A model generated the notes under the pieces. That model worked only from the letters and a program-made list of their open reading frames with translations. It was not told the origin of the DNA and ran no database searches. A stretch of DNA of 64,000 nt from Endomychus coccineus. Lineage: Eukaryota > Arthropoda > Insecta > Coleoptera > Endomychidae. Below, piece by piece: positions 34,083 to 45,589 of this stretch (its first letter is position 1; every line of letters starts with the position of its first letter). The DNA lies in assembly GCA_958510875.1 (NCBI GenBank), contig OY294071.1, positions 38,404,042 to 38,468,041 on the forward strand. The letters are read 5' to 3'. The translations under genes were made by a program, and so were the position numbers.

Positions 34083-36240
34083 TAAAAGCAAAGATACCAA
34101 CATTTAGCAATAATTTATCAGATATTAATTGTAATATGTGAAAAAGAAATTATTAAGAGCATAATTTCTTATCTGCAATATGCCATTCAGTCACTAGAAA
34201 TTATAAATGAATGAACAAAAACGTTCACCAGTAGTTTCAAAATCATTGTAAGCCTGACATGAATTTAGGTGAAACTGGAAATTTTATATTTGAATACTTG
34301 AAACCAGAATGTAATATTGAATATCAAATACCTACTTTCTATACATCTATCAACTATCTTCAATTAGATTCTAGATGATTGTTAAATACAGCAAAAAAGT
34401 TGATTTCAAGAATAATTTAGATAATTGCATGTACTTTCACTTAAGGTTGACAAATATATTGAAGGGTATATTTCAAAAAACTATGTTATTTTATAAATAT
34501 TGAAATTTTGTTTAATATTTACTTTAAAATGAATAATTTAATTGTGTGGTCTTTTGTTATCGGTTATTTTTAATGATTTATTTATTGATAGTAAACTCGA
34601 ATGTTGCCTTTTTTAAAATTTTTATTGGATTGATCCGGTTAATATTTAAATGTTTAAATTGATAGCATTCCTCTTTTCCATAGCTCAAAAATTCAGTTTG
34701 CCAGTATTTTAGGATTATTTCAAACTTATGTTATACAAAATGGAATATATCTCACCAGCTCATCATATAATGAGAGGTACCTGTTTAAATACTATTTTAA
34801 ATTAATAGTGTATATAAGGGCTTATTCTCACTGGAGCTAAAATCTGAATTCATTAGATTGCTTTTTCATTTTTACATTTCCATCCCTTCTAAATAAAATT
34901 TGAAATAACCAACAATTACAGATTTTATTAAATTCATGTATAAAAAAGAATATAAAGAGCCCTACACAACTAGAGCCATACAGAATAAGGAATATAAATA
35001 CCAAAAATTTAATAAAACTTAAAAGACTATTGGTATAAGATTGTACAATTCACTACCTGTCAAATTGAAGAGCTCTACTAAAACACAATTTAAAATTCAG
35101 ACTAAATTATACATTATACAAAATTACAATTTATTAAGCTCATTACTAAACCCGACATCATTCCACCATATTTTTGTAGTTTTATATTTTATATTCTATA
35201 TTTTATCTTTGAACCTAATTTTTTTTTTACATAATATGTACCACAATTGGAAACAATACATATCTAAGAAGTAGTTAGTATAGAATGTAATGTTGGCACA
35301 GATACATGTAAAAATTGTAAATGTAATTTGAAAATAATTTGAAATAAACTGAAATCAAAACATACTAAGTTTACACATCTACATGATTCCATTATCTTAC
35401 CTAATTGATATTTAAATAAGGGAATCTACACCAGAAGCCTTTAATAACCTAATCAAGGATAGGAGTATATCCAACAGAAGTCAAAATACTAAATCTATAG
35501 ATAACATTTTTCTTTTGTCTTCCAATTTTTGATGTGTTGACATTCATAACACATGAATCATTATTTTTATACTTACATTTGATAGAATGAAAAATAAATG
35601 AATTTTCTTCTTCACAAAACTTCTAATTAATATATAAATACATAGTTATCTACTAACTTTATCTTATTTTCATTTTTATTTCTATATTTCACATTTATGT
35701 AATCTTCCTACTTAATTTTTGCTAATTAACCTGAAGTATAGGATTTATTTGTGTAAATTTGAAATGCATCATTTTGTTTTTCATCAATATTCATTTTAGA
35801 ATGTAAGCAATTAATTATATTAAATATATTGAAAGATTTTTCATCATTGTAGCCATACCTGAAGAAGAGGTGACAAATACTGAAGAATGGATTGTAAGAT
35901 TTTAATCATATTCCAATTTATAATTTAATCTTAGCAATAATTGTAATTGTTATATTATATTTATAAATATTCATAATGTTATATAAATGATTGTATAGAG
36001 ACATAATCTTCTGTATCTGGTGCAATAATAAAGACTATTTATTATATTCTACTTATTTGATATCATTACACCATCGCAATGTTAACTATCCAAAGAGTTA
36101 CAGTAGAGTTTTCAGACACTTCTGCAGGCAAATGTATGCTTGTAGGAACAGAAAATATATTGCAACTGATTTAGAAACTGCTACTGAAAGATGTTTAGAT
36201 ATACTTCTGTCAGATTGAAATTTTATTCAAATGTCTACAT
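34083..36240 (+). repeat. Further diverged duplicates of the array locus
   Basis: Contains aattattaagagcataattt, cagtttgccagtatttt, the phrase catcatataatgagaggt and gaatctacaccagaa, all of which have counterparts at 31.3-32.1 kb, in the same order. A short stretch near 35560-35860 returns to monomer-like sequence. A 77-codon frame at 35041-35274 is low complexity and not called. Confidence 0.55.
35853..35893 (+). CDS. Candidate 41-base exon, unidentified
   Basis: The segment lies between an acceptor tcatcattgtag and a donor ATT/GTAAGA and reads IPEEEVTNTEEWI in one frame. The upstream 150 bases are homologous to the intron part of the array monomer, so it may be the next exon of the ancestral locus. 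An open stretch at 35999-36218, ending CRNRKYIATDLETATERCLD and then a stop, follows an acceptor-like ttgtatag, but its frame does not join this exon cleanly. Confidence 0.25.
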
Positions 36241-36489
36241 AATGTATTTTTAAACTTTGCTACCACATTTTGTCCAATCTGGCAGACCCAGAGTTGCTCA
36301 GGTAAGCCTTCCCACCGACACAAAGCACAATCTACCTGGCACACGTCAAGGTCCTGCAACCCCTAGGGAAAAAAGTAATAATTCAAGATAGGTAATTAGA
36401 TGCGCTATAAATTTGTAGTTAACAAATTACGAAAATATAGCGAGATAATCCCGAAAGAAGAAAATTCACCCCTAATGTAAAGTTACATT

Positions 36490-36930
36490 TTTATTTCTTA
36501 ACTGCACTTTTGATAATTGTGATAACACTATAAAGTCGGCTGATATATAAATTTGTTAATCATTTAATAACGAACAACTTTACTCTGAAAGTTGTTATGT
36601 GCAAACATTTCCTTGAGAGATTAAAATAAAAACTTAAGTCATCCCTAAATCTAAGATAACATTCCAAGCAGCAACAACGTGAATCTTCAAATCTGGTTAT
36701 ACGCTCAGAGGATGTATCCAATCAAACTCTCACTCAAAGTTTCATTAATGGCAGACAATGATTACTTTGCTTATAATAAATGGATTATCGCGATTTTGTA
36801 GCGAGGCTTTTACTTCAATCTGAGAGTCGCGATCGTCAGCTGTTACATAAACTAGCCGTTTCGTTGTATCTCAGGATTATCTAAGTAACCACTTTGTTCA
36901 TTGTAATGCATTTTACTTCGCTTATTGCCA
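36490..36930. repeat. Dispersed repeat family, copy 1
   Basis: Landmarks aagtcggctgat, ggcagac, tagcgaggc, caatctgagagtcgcgat and gtcagctgttacaca/t recur in the same order at 50508-51195 and partly at 51634-51960. Copies are diverged by perhaps 10-20% with indels. There is no coding capacity. The class is unknown. Confidence 0.7.
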
Positions 36931-37454
36931 ATCGACGTTAAATCATACTCTGATACATTCAAATGTTTTACATAATGTATTTCACAATTAACATCAGCTG
37001 TCATCAGAAAGACTCAAAATTATATATAGTTGAATGTCACACACTAAACACATGAAATAAACTGTGATGTCTCTTGAATCTTAGATCTAAAAGTTTGGAC
37101 AACCCCTTTCACTTATTGAAATTCAAAATATTTAATTTCACAGTGAAATGTTTGCATTATGCTATTTTGATTGTACGTGGTTTGAAATACCCGCCTATTT
37201 TTTAGTTTTATCGCATTACAATCCTCTCAATCACTGATTGGTTAGTGGCAATATTTGTTGCTAGAAACTGGAAGGGTCATCTGTCCACTACGCATTTCAA
37301 TTTCAATTATCAAGTGTTGGAAGAATAAGTATGGCGCTGGAATCAAAATTTTAACTTGGGTGTGTGGGTGTGTGATGAACACTTAATGTGATATGCTGTG
37401 TAAGAGAAAGTGCAAAGCTATATAAGGTAGGCCCCGTTATTTTTACCTGCTCTA

Positions 37455-38318
37455 ATAGAGTAGAGATTCTCCGATTATTAGTTTATCATGATTATAACTA
37501 TTTTCAAATCCGCCATGTTTAACAATGAAGTTCAACTACATGCATTCTGAAACGAATCACATTCAGATTGTAGTTAATATTAGAGCATGATTAGATTATG
37601 TAATGACAGTATTCAATACACCTAAAAAGTAAATTGAACGGCCAAAACATTACTTTCCAAAGACGTACCTGAAAAATGAATTATTTCGCGATTTCTCACT
37701 AATTCCGAATAATGAATTTCGAAGGGAAATGTTTGCATTAAGATATTTTAATAAATACTCATCCAAGTTTCTGAAAAACAATTTTTCTCTATTTCCCAAC
37801 ATTAATTGAAATATGAAATCGATCCATAAAATATTATCTAGAATTTCAAACGCTTATTATTGTCTGTGATTATTCAATATTATTAAAGCCCTCTTTCACT
37901 TATTGAAATTCAAAATATTTGATGAATAGCTCCCAAAGAACATAATTTATTTGAGGAATTTAGGTAATGTAAGTGCTCAGTCAATTTCTCAATAATTACA
38001 TAGATAATGTAATGACAGTATTCAATAGACCTAAACAACAAATGGAACTCATTCATGTTTCTCAAAAACCAATTCAAATTCAACGAAAAAACTTAACTCG
38101 ATGTGCTTTGAAGATAGTTCGTGCTTTTAAATTACGCGCCTAGCTTTTAGATTTGATGTCTGACTGTCTTCTCCGTCATTGGTTGATAGGTGTGGCAATA
38201 TTTGTAACTACTAAAACGGACATGGACTTACTACCATTTTGCACCGTCTCACAATTTAGATACGCAGTATAGCTTCATGCAATTAGCCATTACAAATGGC
38301 TCTCAATTGAAATTTTAA

Positions 38319-38350
<32 letters not shown>

Positions 38351-39340
38351 TATGCTGTATAGGAAAAAGTGCAAAATTTTATAAGGTACGCATCCCGTTA
38401 TTTTTACATGTTCTAATAGAATAGAGATTCTCCGATTTATTAGTTTTCACGATTTATAACTTTTCAAATTCGTCATTCTTTATAATAAAGTTTGACTAGA
38501 TGCATTCTGAAACGAATCACATTAAGATTGTAGTTAATATTAGAATTACCTGAAAAACGAATCATTTATAAAATTGCGCAGTAAATTACGTATTTTACAC
38601 CAATTCGAAATATTTAATTTCGCAGTGAAATGTTTGCATTAAGCTATTTTAATAAATACTCATTCATGTTTCTCAAAAACCAATTCAAATTCAACGAAAA
38701 AACTTAACTCGATGTGCTTTGAAGATAGTTCGTGCTTTTAAATTACGCGCCTAGCATTTAAATTTGATGTCTGACAGTCTTCTCCGTCATTGGTTGATAG
38801 GTGTGGCAATATTTGTAACTACTGAAACGGACATGGACATTCTACCATTTTGCACCCTCTCTCAATTTAGATACGCAGTTAGGTTCATGCCATTAGCCAT
38901 TACAAATGGCTCTCAATTGAAATTATAAATGTGTTTGTGTGATATGCTGTATAGGAAAAAGTGCAAAGTTTTATAAGGTACGCATCCCGTTATTTTTACC
39001 TGTTCTAATGAGTAGCGATTCTCCGATTATTAATTTTTCAAAATTATAACAAATTTCACATTCGCACGCCATGTTTAATAATGAAGTTCAACTACATGCA
39101 TTCTGAAACGAATCACATTCAGATTGTAGTTAATATTAGAGCATAATTAGATTATGTAATGACAGTATTCAATACACTTAAAAAATAAATCGAACGGCCA
39201 AAACATTATTTTCCCAAGACGTACCTGAAAAATGAATCATGTCGCGATTTCTCACTAATTCGAAATAATGAATTTCGCAGTGAAATGTTTGCATTAAGAT
39301 ATTTTAATAAATACTCTACCAAGTTTCTGAAAAACCAATT
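37455..39340. repeat. Three diverged direct copies of a long non-coding segment
   Basis: The string tagagattctccgatt followed by tgcattctgaaacgaatcac occurs near 37463, 38423 and (as gtagcgattctccgatt) 39012. The phrase gatgtgctttgaagatagtt with tccgtcattggttgatagg occurs near 38100-38200 and 38710-38810, 610 bases apart. So a unit of about 600-950 bases is repeated at least three times with internal gains and losses. No open frame is convincing. Confidence 0.75.
38321..38349. repeat. (GT)n microsatellite
   Basis: About fourteen GT units, absent from the matching place in the neighbouring copy near 38930, which has only gtgtttgtgtg. Confidence 0.9.
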
Positions 39341-39540
39341 CAAATTCAAAGTTTGATTGTAATTAAAAGTCATCACTATAGCATATACTATTTATAATAT
39401 TAATCAACCTTGATAAAATAGAAAATTAAAATGCATAGTAAAATAATGTTTAACCGAAATATTAATAAAATAACCACCTTGTAAAAACAATTGGACGATT
39501 GGGCGACTCTTGTTTCAGGATGCTCTATTCTATAGCATAC

Positions 39541-39734
39541 CTGGAAAGAATTAAAGCTTCTGAGCATACTCATTCTACAGTGACTCGACAGACATAAGTG
39601 CAGTGGTTTAGTAAACATCTTAAAACTTTGAATATTGAGTTGTTGCATTAACGTAAATACTTCAGGTAAACCATAAACCATTATCTTTAATCCGGTTATT
39701 ATAAATAATATACTTTTATACTTGTTGTACTGAA
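39541..39734 (-). CDS. Candidate internal exon, unidentified
   Basis: On the minus strand a 194-base open stretch is bounded by an acceptor TTTTAATTACAG (39735-39746) and a donor TTTCCAG/GTATGC (39541/39540). It reads QYNKYKSILFIITGLKIMVY, then GLPEVFTLMQQLNIQSFKMF and on to MLRSFNSFQ. The mix of hydrophobic and basic residues would suit a membrane protein such as a chemoreceptor, but that is a guess. No adjoining exon was identified. Confidence 0.25.
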
Positions 39735-39740
39735 CTGTAA

Positions 39741-40070
39741 TTAAAATATCTTTCAAAGTGGATTATTTGAATAACATATTAAAACATATTTTCAAACGAA
39801 TATTCTTGTAACTTAATACTATCACAATGCTAGCACAATTTAGGTAAACGTATTTTTCTTTACTATACTGCCTTAAAGAGAAGCAAAACTCGAATGAATT
39901 CAATAGTTAATTAAATTTGACTCAACGCCTTCTTCGATAGTGCACATATGTTTTAAAAACACCCCTGCATCGTATAGCCAGCGTTAAGTTTATCGACAGT
40001 TTCCAATCTAAACAAAACAGTGTCATAAACCCATCTCAATTGCCCGTCAAAACACGGATGAGATTATTAA
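39741..40070. other. AT-rich spacer left of the LTR retrotransposon
   Basis: No gene, repeat match or motif was found. Confidence 0.4.
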
Positions 40071-40074
40071 CATA
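40071..40074. repeat. 4-bp target-site duplication, left copy
   Basis: CATA immediately precedes the left LTR and is repeated at 45329-45332 after the right LTR. A 4-bp duplication is usual for errantiviruses. Confidence 0.75.
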
Positions 40075-40436
40075 AATTAACTTTTTGTAATCACAAAGAC
40101 ACTTTTTAAAAACTTATTTATTTCAAATTCTTGATAGTACAATTAGTTATTAGGTTATTACATTTAAGTACGAAGATTTCTATCTGACTGCCCGTGAAAA
40201 GTATAAGACATTGGTTTTAATAGTTTGAATGTTAAATAGTCTGAAGTGTGAGCCATCACGTTCTCGGAGATAAATCTTGGTAGTGACGCTTTGTTATTGT
40301 AAGCTAATTGATGTCGACGAAAGACGAAGGAAGATTCCTCTTTGGATCACTAAATCTTATGATATTTGTTCAAGAAACCCTGACTTAGAAATACCATTAC
40401 TTCTTCGTAGTGACACTATATTGTTGTGAGATAATT
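40075..40436 (-). repeat. 3' LTR of the retrotransposon
   Basis: 362 bp, the left copy on the plus strand, identical to 44967-45328 except at one position that I could see. The polypurine tract GAGTGGAGG abuts it at 40437-40445. Confidence 0.9.
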
Positions 40437-40445
40437 CCTCCACTC
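40437..40445 (-). promoter_or_regulatory. Polypurine tract
   Basis: GAGTGGAGG on the minus strand directly before the 3' LTR, the position where plus-strand DNA synthesis is primed. Confidence 0.65.
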
Positions 40446-40455
40446 ATAGATTCAA

Positions 40456-40638
40456 CTACCGGGTGCAATGAGGGAGTTGAACATCCTGTAATTCCAATTC
40501 CTCTTCGTTGATTTGGAGCTTCTTGTTTTTCTTTGACATTAACTTTTTGTAAATAAAAACGATGATTATTAGTACAATAGTAATATGAAGGATTATCGTC
40601 CAGAAACTAGGGTATTGGAAAACTCCGATTTGATCCAT
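40456..40638 (-). pseudogene. C-terminal remnant of the envelope-like protein
   Basis: A 60-codon frame has one strong membrane segment (FWTIILHITIVLIIIVFIY, about residues 12-30) followed by a lysine-rich then acidic cytoplasmic tail. This order and its place just before the 3' LTR match the end of the transmembrane part of errantivirus envelope glycoproteins. The whole ectodomain, with any receptor-binding or fusion region and the signal peptide, is absent, so this is a remnant. The DNA between 40640 and 41198 has no coherent env frame. Confidence 0.55.
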
Positions 40639-41198
40639 CGATATTTGTGGTTCGTTTTCAAGTAATTGGTTGATATTGGCTTATCGTTGGTTATAATTTT
40701 TTAGGATGTTATAATTTGGCATTCAATAGGAATCGAAAGCAGATAGGTTCCAATAACTTCTCGAAATTGGTCTTGTGATTGTGACGACTATTTGATTACA
40801 GGTGGAGCTGTTCTTTAATTCCAAAAGCTGTACTTCGCTAGGGTGATTCTCTTTAATTTCCATTAGGTTGGCTCTGTTGCAGATGTAAAGTGATGGTTGA
40901 ATGTTTGTACAAATGTCATGTTGAAATGAGTATTACAATTCGTTTTTTATCAAATACTTATTATTAGAACTGATCGTCTTGAACTGATTTAGACTAAATA
41001 TGGGTATGGAGTATAGGTGATAATAATCAAATACGTATGGGTACATGATTGGTAAACGTAAGAGGAAGGTGATTTTGTTATGAAGAATATAACATTCAAT
41101 TTTAATTAAATTCTCAATTAATAATGTGTTGCCTAATTTTTCAATTGCAACTTTTTCTTGTAACCCTAAGACAAGTGGGAATCTAGAAGAAAATATAC

Positions 41199-41474
41199 TT
41201 AATCATTAAATTTATAGGTTGCTTTTAAAGGACGTTTTAAATTATCCATGTGCACTTTTTCTTTTGCATCTGTTTTTACTGTTTTCATATCTTTGTTTAC
41301 TTCTTTAATTAAGGTTGGTTTATTGAATTTATTAGCGTTCTTTTGTCTGATATGTTTTTTTGTGTAGGTTTTAGATTCTGGTTGAAATGTGGCAGGATCA
41401 TCGCGTTTTTTGTTCAATTTAGCAATAGTTTTTTCTTTATTTTCCATAATTTGTTTATTTATTTCTGAATACAT
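41199..41474 (-). pseudogene. C-terminal end of pol (integrase tail)
   Basis: The frame starts MYSEINKQIMENKEKTIAKL and ends in a basic stretch with HMDNLKRPLKATYKF, like the C-terminal tail of gypsy-type integrase. It lies in a different reading frame from the main pol frame, whose stop is 60 bases upstream, so a frameshift near 41530 separates it from the integrase core. Confidence 0.65.
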
Positions 41475-41533
41475 TAATTTTGTAATTTCTTTGTGTTCGT
41501 AAATGTAGTCATTAAGTAAGATTTTGTTGATAT

Positions 41534-44320
41534 CTATGTCGAAATTATTATATGGCCATTAATTACATCTATTGGTTTTAATTTGGTTACTGTATGAATG
41601 GAATGATTATAAGCTAATATTGCATAAGACATTTTCAATTTCATGGGAGTTTTTTCGTAACCTTGAGTATTCAATAACCGAGTATGTTCAATTAATGTCG
41701 AATGTACTCTTTCTATGGGACCATTAGATTGAGGGTGATTTGGCGAGCAAAAATGGATTTTTCTTTTATGTAAATTAAGTAAATCGGAAATAACAGAATT
41801 CTTGAATTCTGTACCATTATCTGTTATTATTTGCTTTGGGACGCCGTGATGGGAAAAGAATTGAATTAAATTATTTACAATTTGTGTTGATACTAATGAA
41901 TTTAGTTCATACGCTTGGGCGTACATAGAAAAGGTGTCTATAATCGTTAAAAATTTTGTCTTTTCTAATGTAAATGTATCCATATGAACTATCTCAAAGG
42001 GTTTTGTTGGTGTTGGTGTGACATTCATTTTAATTTTGATAGGATTCCTTTCATACTTGCTTTGTTGACATATTTCACATCCGTTGATGTAAGTTTGAAT
42101 GGAATTCTTTAGATTAGGCCAATAATATAATTTTTTTATTCGTTGCTCGGTCTCATCAATACCACGGTGATTGGTTTTACTTTCGTGATAATTTCGAATG
42201 ATTTCTTCAATATTGTCCTTATCAGTAACGTCAATTAATTTAAATTTGCATCTTTTAAATTTTAAGGATGGCCATTTAAAGTTTTTACGTAAGACTTCAC
42301 AAAATGGCTCATAAAGATCTGGTTGCTCGAAATATAAATGATATTGTACGTTAGGAACTAAATACTCTTTCACAAAATCAATAAGATCTTGTTCAAATTG
42401 GTTTTTGGATAATTGAACTGTAAAGCGTTGTTTTTTATCGAACAGGAACCTTACTTTTGGTGTAGATGGTGAATTTAATACTGAATCAATAATGATTTGG
42501 TTTTGTCCATAATTTACCGGTGTTTCAGATATGGGTACATTAACTACGGGATTTTGTTCGTAATTTGAATGTATAGTTACGTCATCTTTTACGTCAATGT
42601 CCGCTTGTTGTTCGTCGGGTTGAACGTGTAAGGAAATATTATCAGTGGATAGGTTAAATGGTTTTGTGAAATTCGGATATTGGAGGATTGGCTGATTGAT
42701 TAGTAAATTTTTATTAGTTTCAAAGTATGTTTTATATTGATCATCTAAAATTATCTTAGCGCCTTTCTTTAGACATTTTGTTAGAGATTCGGGAATTTCG
42801 CAATTATGAAATTTTTGATGGGGTACGATAACTTCTCCGTTAGCTATTGATGCCTTTATTTTTACTACTTGTTCTGAACGTGGTTTCACTGTGATAAGGT
42901 TGAGTTCGTTTTGAATTTCATGATAAAGTAATTTAATGTTAGCGTAAGGTGTTAACAGTATTCCTCTGTTAAAGTCTAAGTTAGCTTGTAAGAGTTTCAA
43001 GTTATCTAATCCTATGAGTCCATGGAATATGTTGTGGAATTTAAATAAGTAGAATTTCAAGCTCGTTGTCTTTGGTAATCTGAACAGATTTGATGCAATT
43101 ATTGAAATACTATGTTTATGCGCTGATTGCTGGGAAACGCTGGAAACTGTAAATGGATCGTTTCGGATATAATTATGATATAATTTATAAGCGATATTTG
43201 GTTCAATAAATGATTTTGTAGAGCCTGTGTCAATTAAAAATTTAAGATTATGTTCCGGTAATATAACATATGGTAGTTCGCTAGAATTACTGCCATTATA
43301 TGATATTAATTGCTCTTTTATGTTTCGTCCTGGATTAACCATTTCGTTTGAAAATTTTACGTTCTCCATATTGCAATTATTTTCTGAAATAGGGTCTTCA
43401 CTTTGATAATCATCGTAACGTTCATCGAAATTTCGAGTAGTGTTCTCACTGTATGGAATTATTTCTTCCGGTTCAGTTACTTCGGTATTAAATAGCTCTT
43501 CCGAAATAAAATTTTTGTGCAAGGATTGCGGTTGCGGTAAAGGTCTTTGTTGGTTGGGAATACCTGTTTGTCTGGTTGATAAGCTCATCGGACTTGGGTT
43601 ATTGAAGGGTTTGTTTTGGTTCCGTCTAAATACGTTTTGGTTTTGAGGTCCTTGTTTAAATACTTGCGACTTTGTAAAATATCTCTGCGGTGGATTATTC
43701 ATTCTTGGTTGATACGGTATTGGTTGAGATGGGAAGTTATTTCTTTGATTAAAATTAGATATTGAAGGTTGATTAGTAGTTAATTGATTGGGATAACGAG
43801 ATTGATTAACCATTTGATAATTAAATGGTGTTTTAGAAAAAGTCTGTATTGGTCTATGATTTTGAATGCTAGGTCTGATTTGATTAGGAGTTTGATTAAT
43901 GTAAGATTTATTTGTTACTCCTTGAAAATAATGAATATTTTCCTCTTCTATTATGAATTGTAGGGCCTCATTCAAAGTACCTGGGCGCATGCAACGAATC
44001 GTTTTACCTAAAGGTTCTCTTAGGCCATACAGAAACGTTTTTAGAGTTAATTTGTCATAAAGGCTTCGTTTTAATACCTTTGCTTCGTTTGTAATTTCGT
44101 GAATGTCTATATATGGCAGATTTTGAATTTGTAAACATCGGTCGAAAAATGCTTGAGGTTTCTCATTGGGTAATTGTCTTAAAAGAACTAGATCTCTGTT
44201 TAAACAAGCTTCATCTCTACGATCTGCAAAGTTTCTATATAAAGTATCTTTTAGCTCGGGCCAAGTGTTAACACTTTGAATATTAGCTACTAGCTTTGCA
44301 TTTCCTGTTAATTTGTTCAT
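41534..44320 (-). pseudogene. Gag-protease-integrase frame with internal pol deletion
   Basis: One uninterrupted 928-codon frame. Residues 1-130 are the main part of a gypsy-type gag (KPQAFFDRCLQI, LKTFLYGLREPLGKTIRCM). About 135-290 is a Q/N/P-rich linker. The retropepsin motif LIDTG has its DTG at 364-366. Near 515-565 the sequence jumps from the protease-RT linker to the thumb and RNase H entry (PILQYPNFTKPFNLSTDN), and no YxDD reverse transcriptase core is present. RNase H stops after its first motif. Integrase follows, with an HHCC finger (about 714-751, CEIC at 748) and a D,D-35-E core: D781 (HMDTF), D834 (TDNGTEF), E870 (PIERVH). Gag and pol share a frame, unlike the usual overlap. It cannot reverse transcribe itself. 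Confidence 0.85.
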
Positions 44321-44393
44321 AAGAGAGTTTAATAAGTATGTATTTTGAAAACTTGTGGGATGTGCAGTATCATAAAATTCGTTTATAATATTA

Positions 44394-44642
44394 TCACACT
44401 TTCATAAATTTATTTAATTCATTGGGGTTTCCATCGAATTGTGGTACACAATTCAAATATTCAGGCTTAAATTGAGCCATTTGAACTAGATTTTCTGTAT
44501 TATGTTTATATTTATTCAAGCGTAATTGAATGTTATTTCTTGGAGGATAATTATTAGCAGGATTTTCAATGTCTGAGTCAGTTAAAGACGATATTGTTGA
44601 ATTATTTAAATTATCAAGAAGTGATTGAAGTTCAAATGACAT
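44394..44642 (-). pseudogene. N-terminal part of gag
   Basis: An 82-codon frame from an ATG at 44642 ending VPQFDGNPNELNKF, the start of the gypsy-type gag capsid. It stops at 44394-44396. Gag similarity carries on in the other frame from about 44390 (CDNIINEFYDTAHP) into the 928-codon frame, so a one-base shift near 44395 splits gag. Whether it is a mutation or a sequencing error in the AAA run cannot be told here. Confidence 0.75.
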
Positions 44643-44954
44643 TTATTGTACTCACATAAGCCAAAGTGTGACTTTGTTCATCCTTTCTTTAACCAATATA
44701 AGGAATTGTAGATGGGTCCGCGATGTATGTCTTCTTCAAAAACTTCTTCCTTGCAGGAACGGACAATGTAGTTCCGGTCCTCGTGATTTTGTTCGGAGGA
44801 ACTTTCCACAAGTCTGCGATAGACTGGATTTCTTGATTTTCAAAGAGTCGCTCTGTTTTCAACTTCCTGGGAACTGATCACTAAAGTTCGATAGCCAATT
44901 AATCGTAGATACGAATATTATTTGTGCGATACAAAATAATCCCGGCTATCCTAT

Positions 44955-44968
44955 ACCGACTGCGCCAA
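44955..44968 (-). promoter_or_regulatory. Primer-binding site, Ser-tRNA type
   Basis: On the minus strand TTGGCGCAGTCGGT begins at the 5' LTR end. TGGCGCAGTCGG is complementary to the 3' end of insect tRNA-Ser and is the primer site of 17.6/297-like elements. Confidence 0.8.
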
Positions 44969-45328
44969 TTAACTTTTTGGAATCACAAAGACACTTTTTA
45001 AAAACTTATTTATTTCAAATTCTTGATAGTACAATTAGTTATTAGGTTATTACATTTAAGTACGAAGATTTCTATCTGACTGCCCGTGAAAAGTATAAGA
45101 CATTGGTTTTAATAGTTTGAATGTTAAATAGTCTGAAGTGTGAGCCATCACGTTCTCGGAGATAAATCTTGGTAGTGACGCTTTGTTATTGTAAGCTAAT
45201 TGATGTCGACGAAAGACGAAGGAAGATTCCTCTTTGGATCACTAAATCTTATGATATTTGTTCAAGAAACCCTGACTTAGAAATACCATTACTTCTTCGT
45301 AGTGACACTATATTGTTGTGAGATAATT
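44967..45328 (-). repeat. 5' LTR of the retrotransposon
   Basis: 362 bp, matching 40075-40436. It would hold the promoter of the element; no TATA box stands out. Confidence 0.9.
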
Positions 45329-45332
45329 CATA
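45329..45332. repeat. 4-bp target-site duplication, right copy
   Basis: CATA, as at 40071-40074. Confidence 0.75.
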
Positions 45333-45589
45333 TCAATATAGAGGGTCTTACACAACACACAAATTATTGAACCAAATAACAATCCTCTTATAACCATTAA
45401 AACCCAGGTCAACAACACTGTGCATATTAGGTATTAGGCAAATAAACATCCATTCTGAAAATATTTATTATTCCTTACACCTAACTAAATTTTAATATAA
45501 ATTTTAATATTAATTATCTACTAGTCTATTTATGTCCTCAACAAATATTATATGATAAAAATTCTGAATTATAATGATTCGATACTGTT

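Larger units (their letters stand above)
40075..45328 (-). mobile_element. Errantivirus-type (17.6/297-like) LTR retrotransposon, non-autonomous
   Basis: A 5,254-bp Ty3/gypsy-superfamily element on the minus strand. Both LTRs are 362 bp, begin AATTATC and end GTTAATT in element orientation; I saw one difference (t/g at 40088 versus 44980). A 4-bp CATA duplication flanks it. The primer site reads TGGCGCAGTCGG, the Ser-tRNA type used by Drosophila 17.6 and 297. Gag, protease, integrase and a terminal envelope-like scrap are present. The reverse transcriptase palm and fingers, most of RNase H and most of env are missing, and gag and pol each carry a frameshift. Near-identical LTRs imply recent insertion, so the defective form was probably moved by proteins of a complete relative. 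Confidence 0.9.

Noticed and set aside
35991..36218. 75-codon frame as terminal exon after 35853-35893
   Set aside because: The phase of the upstream donor does not match the frame, and the frame begins before the acceptor. I leave it uncalled.
43440..43646. Plus-strand open frame inside the retrotransposon
   Set aside because: It is the antisense shadow of the Q/N/P-rich gag linker.
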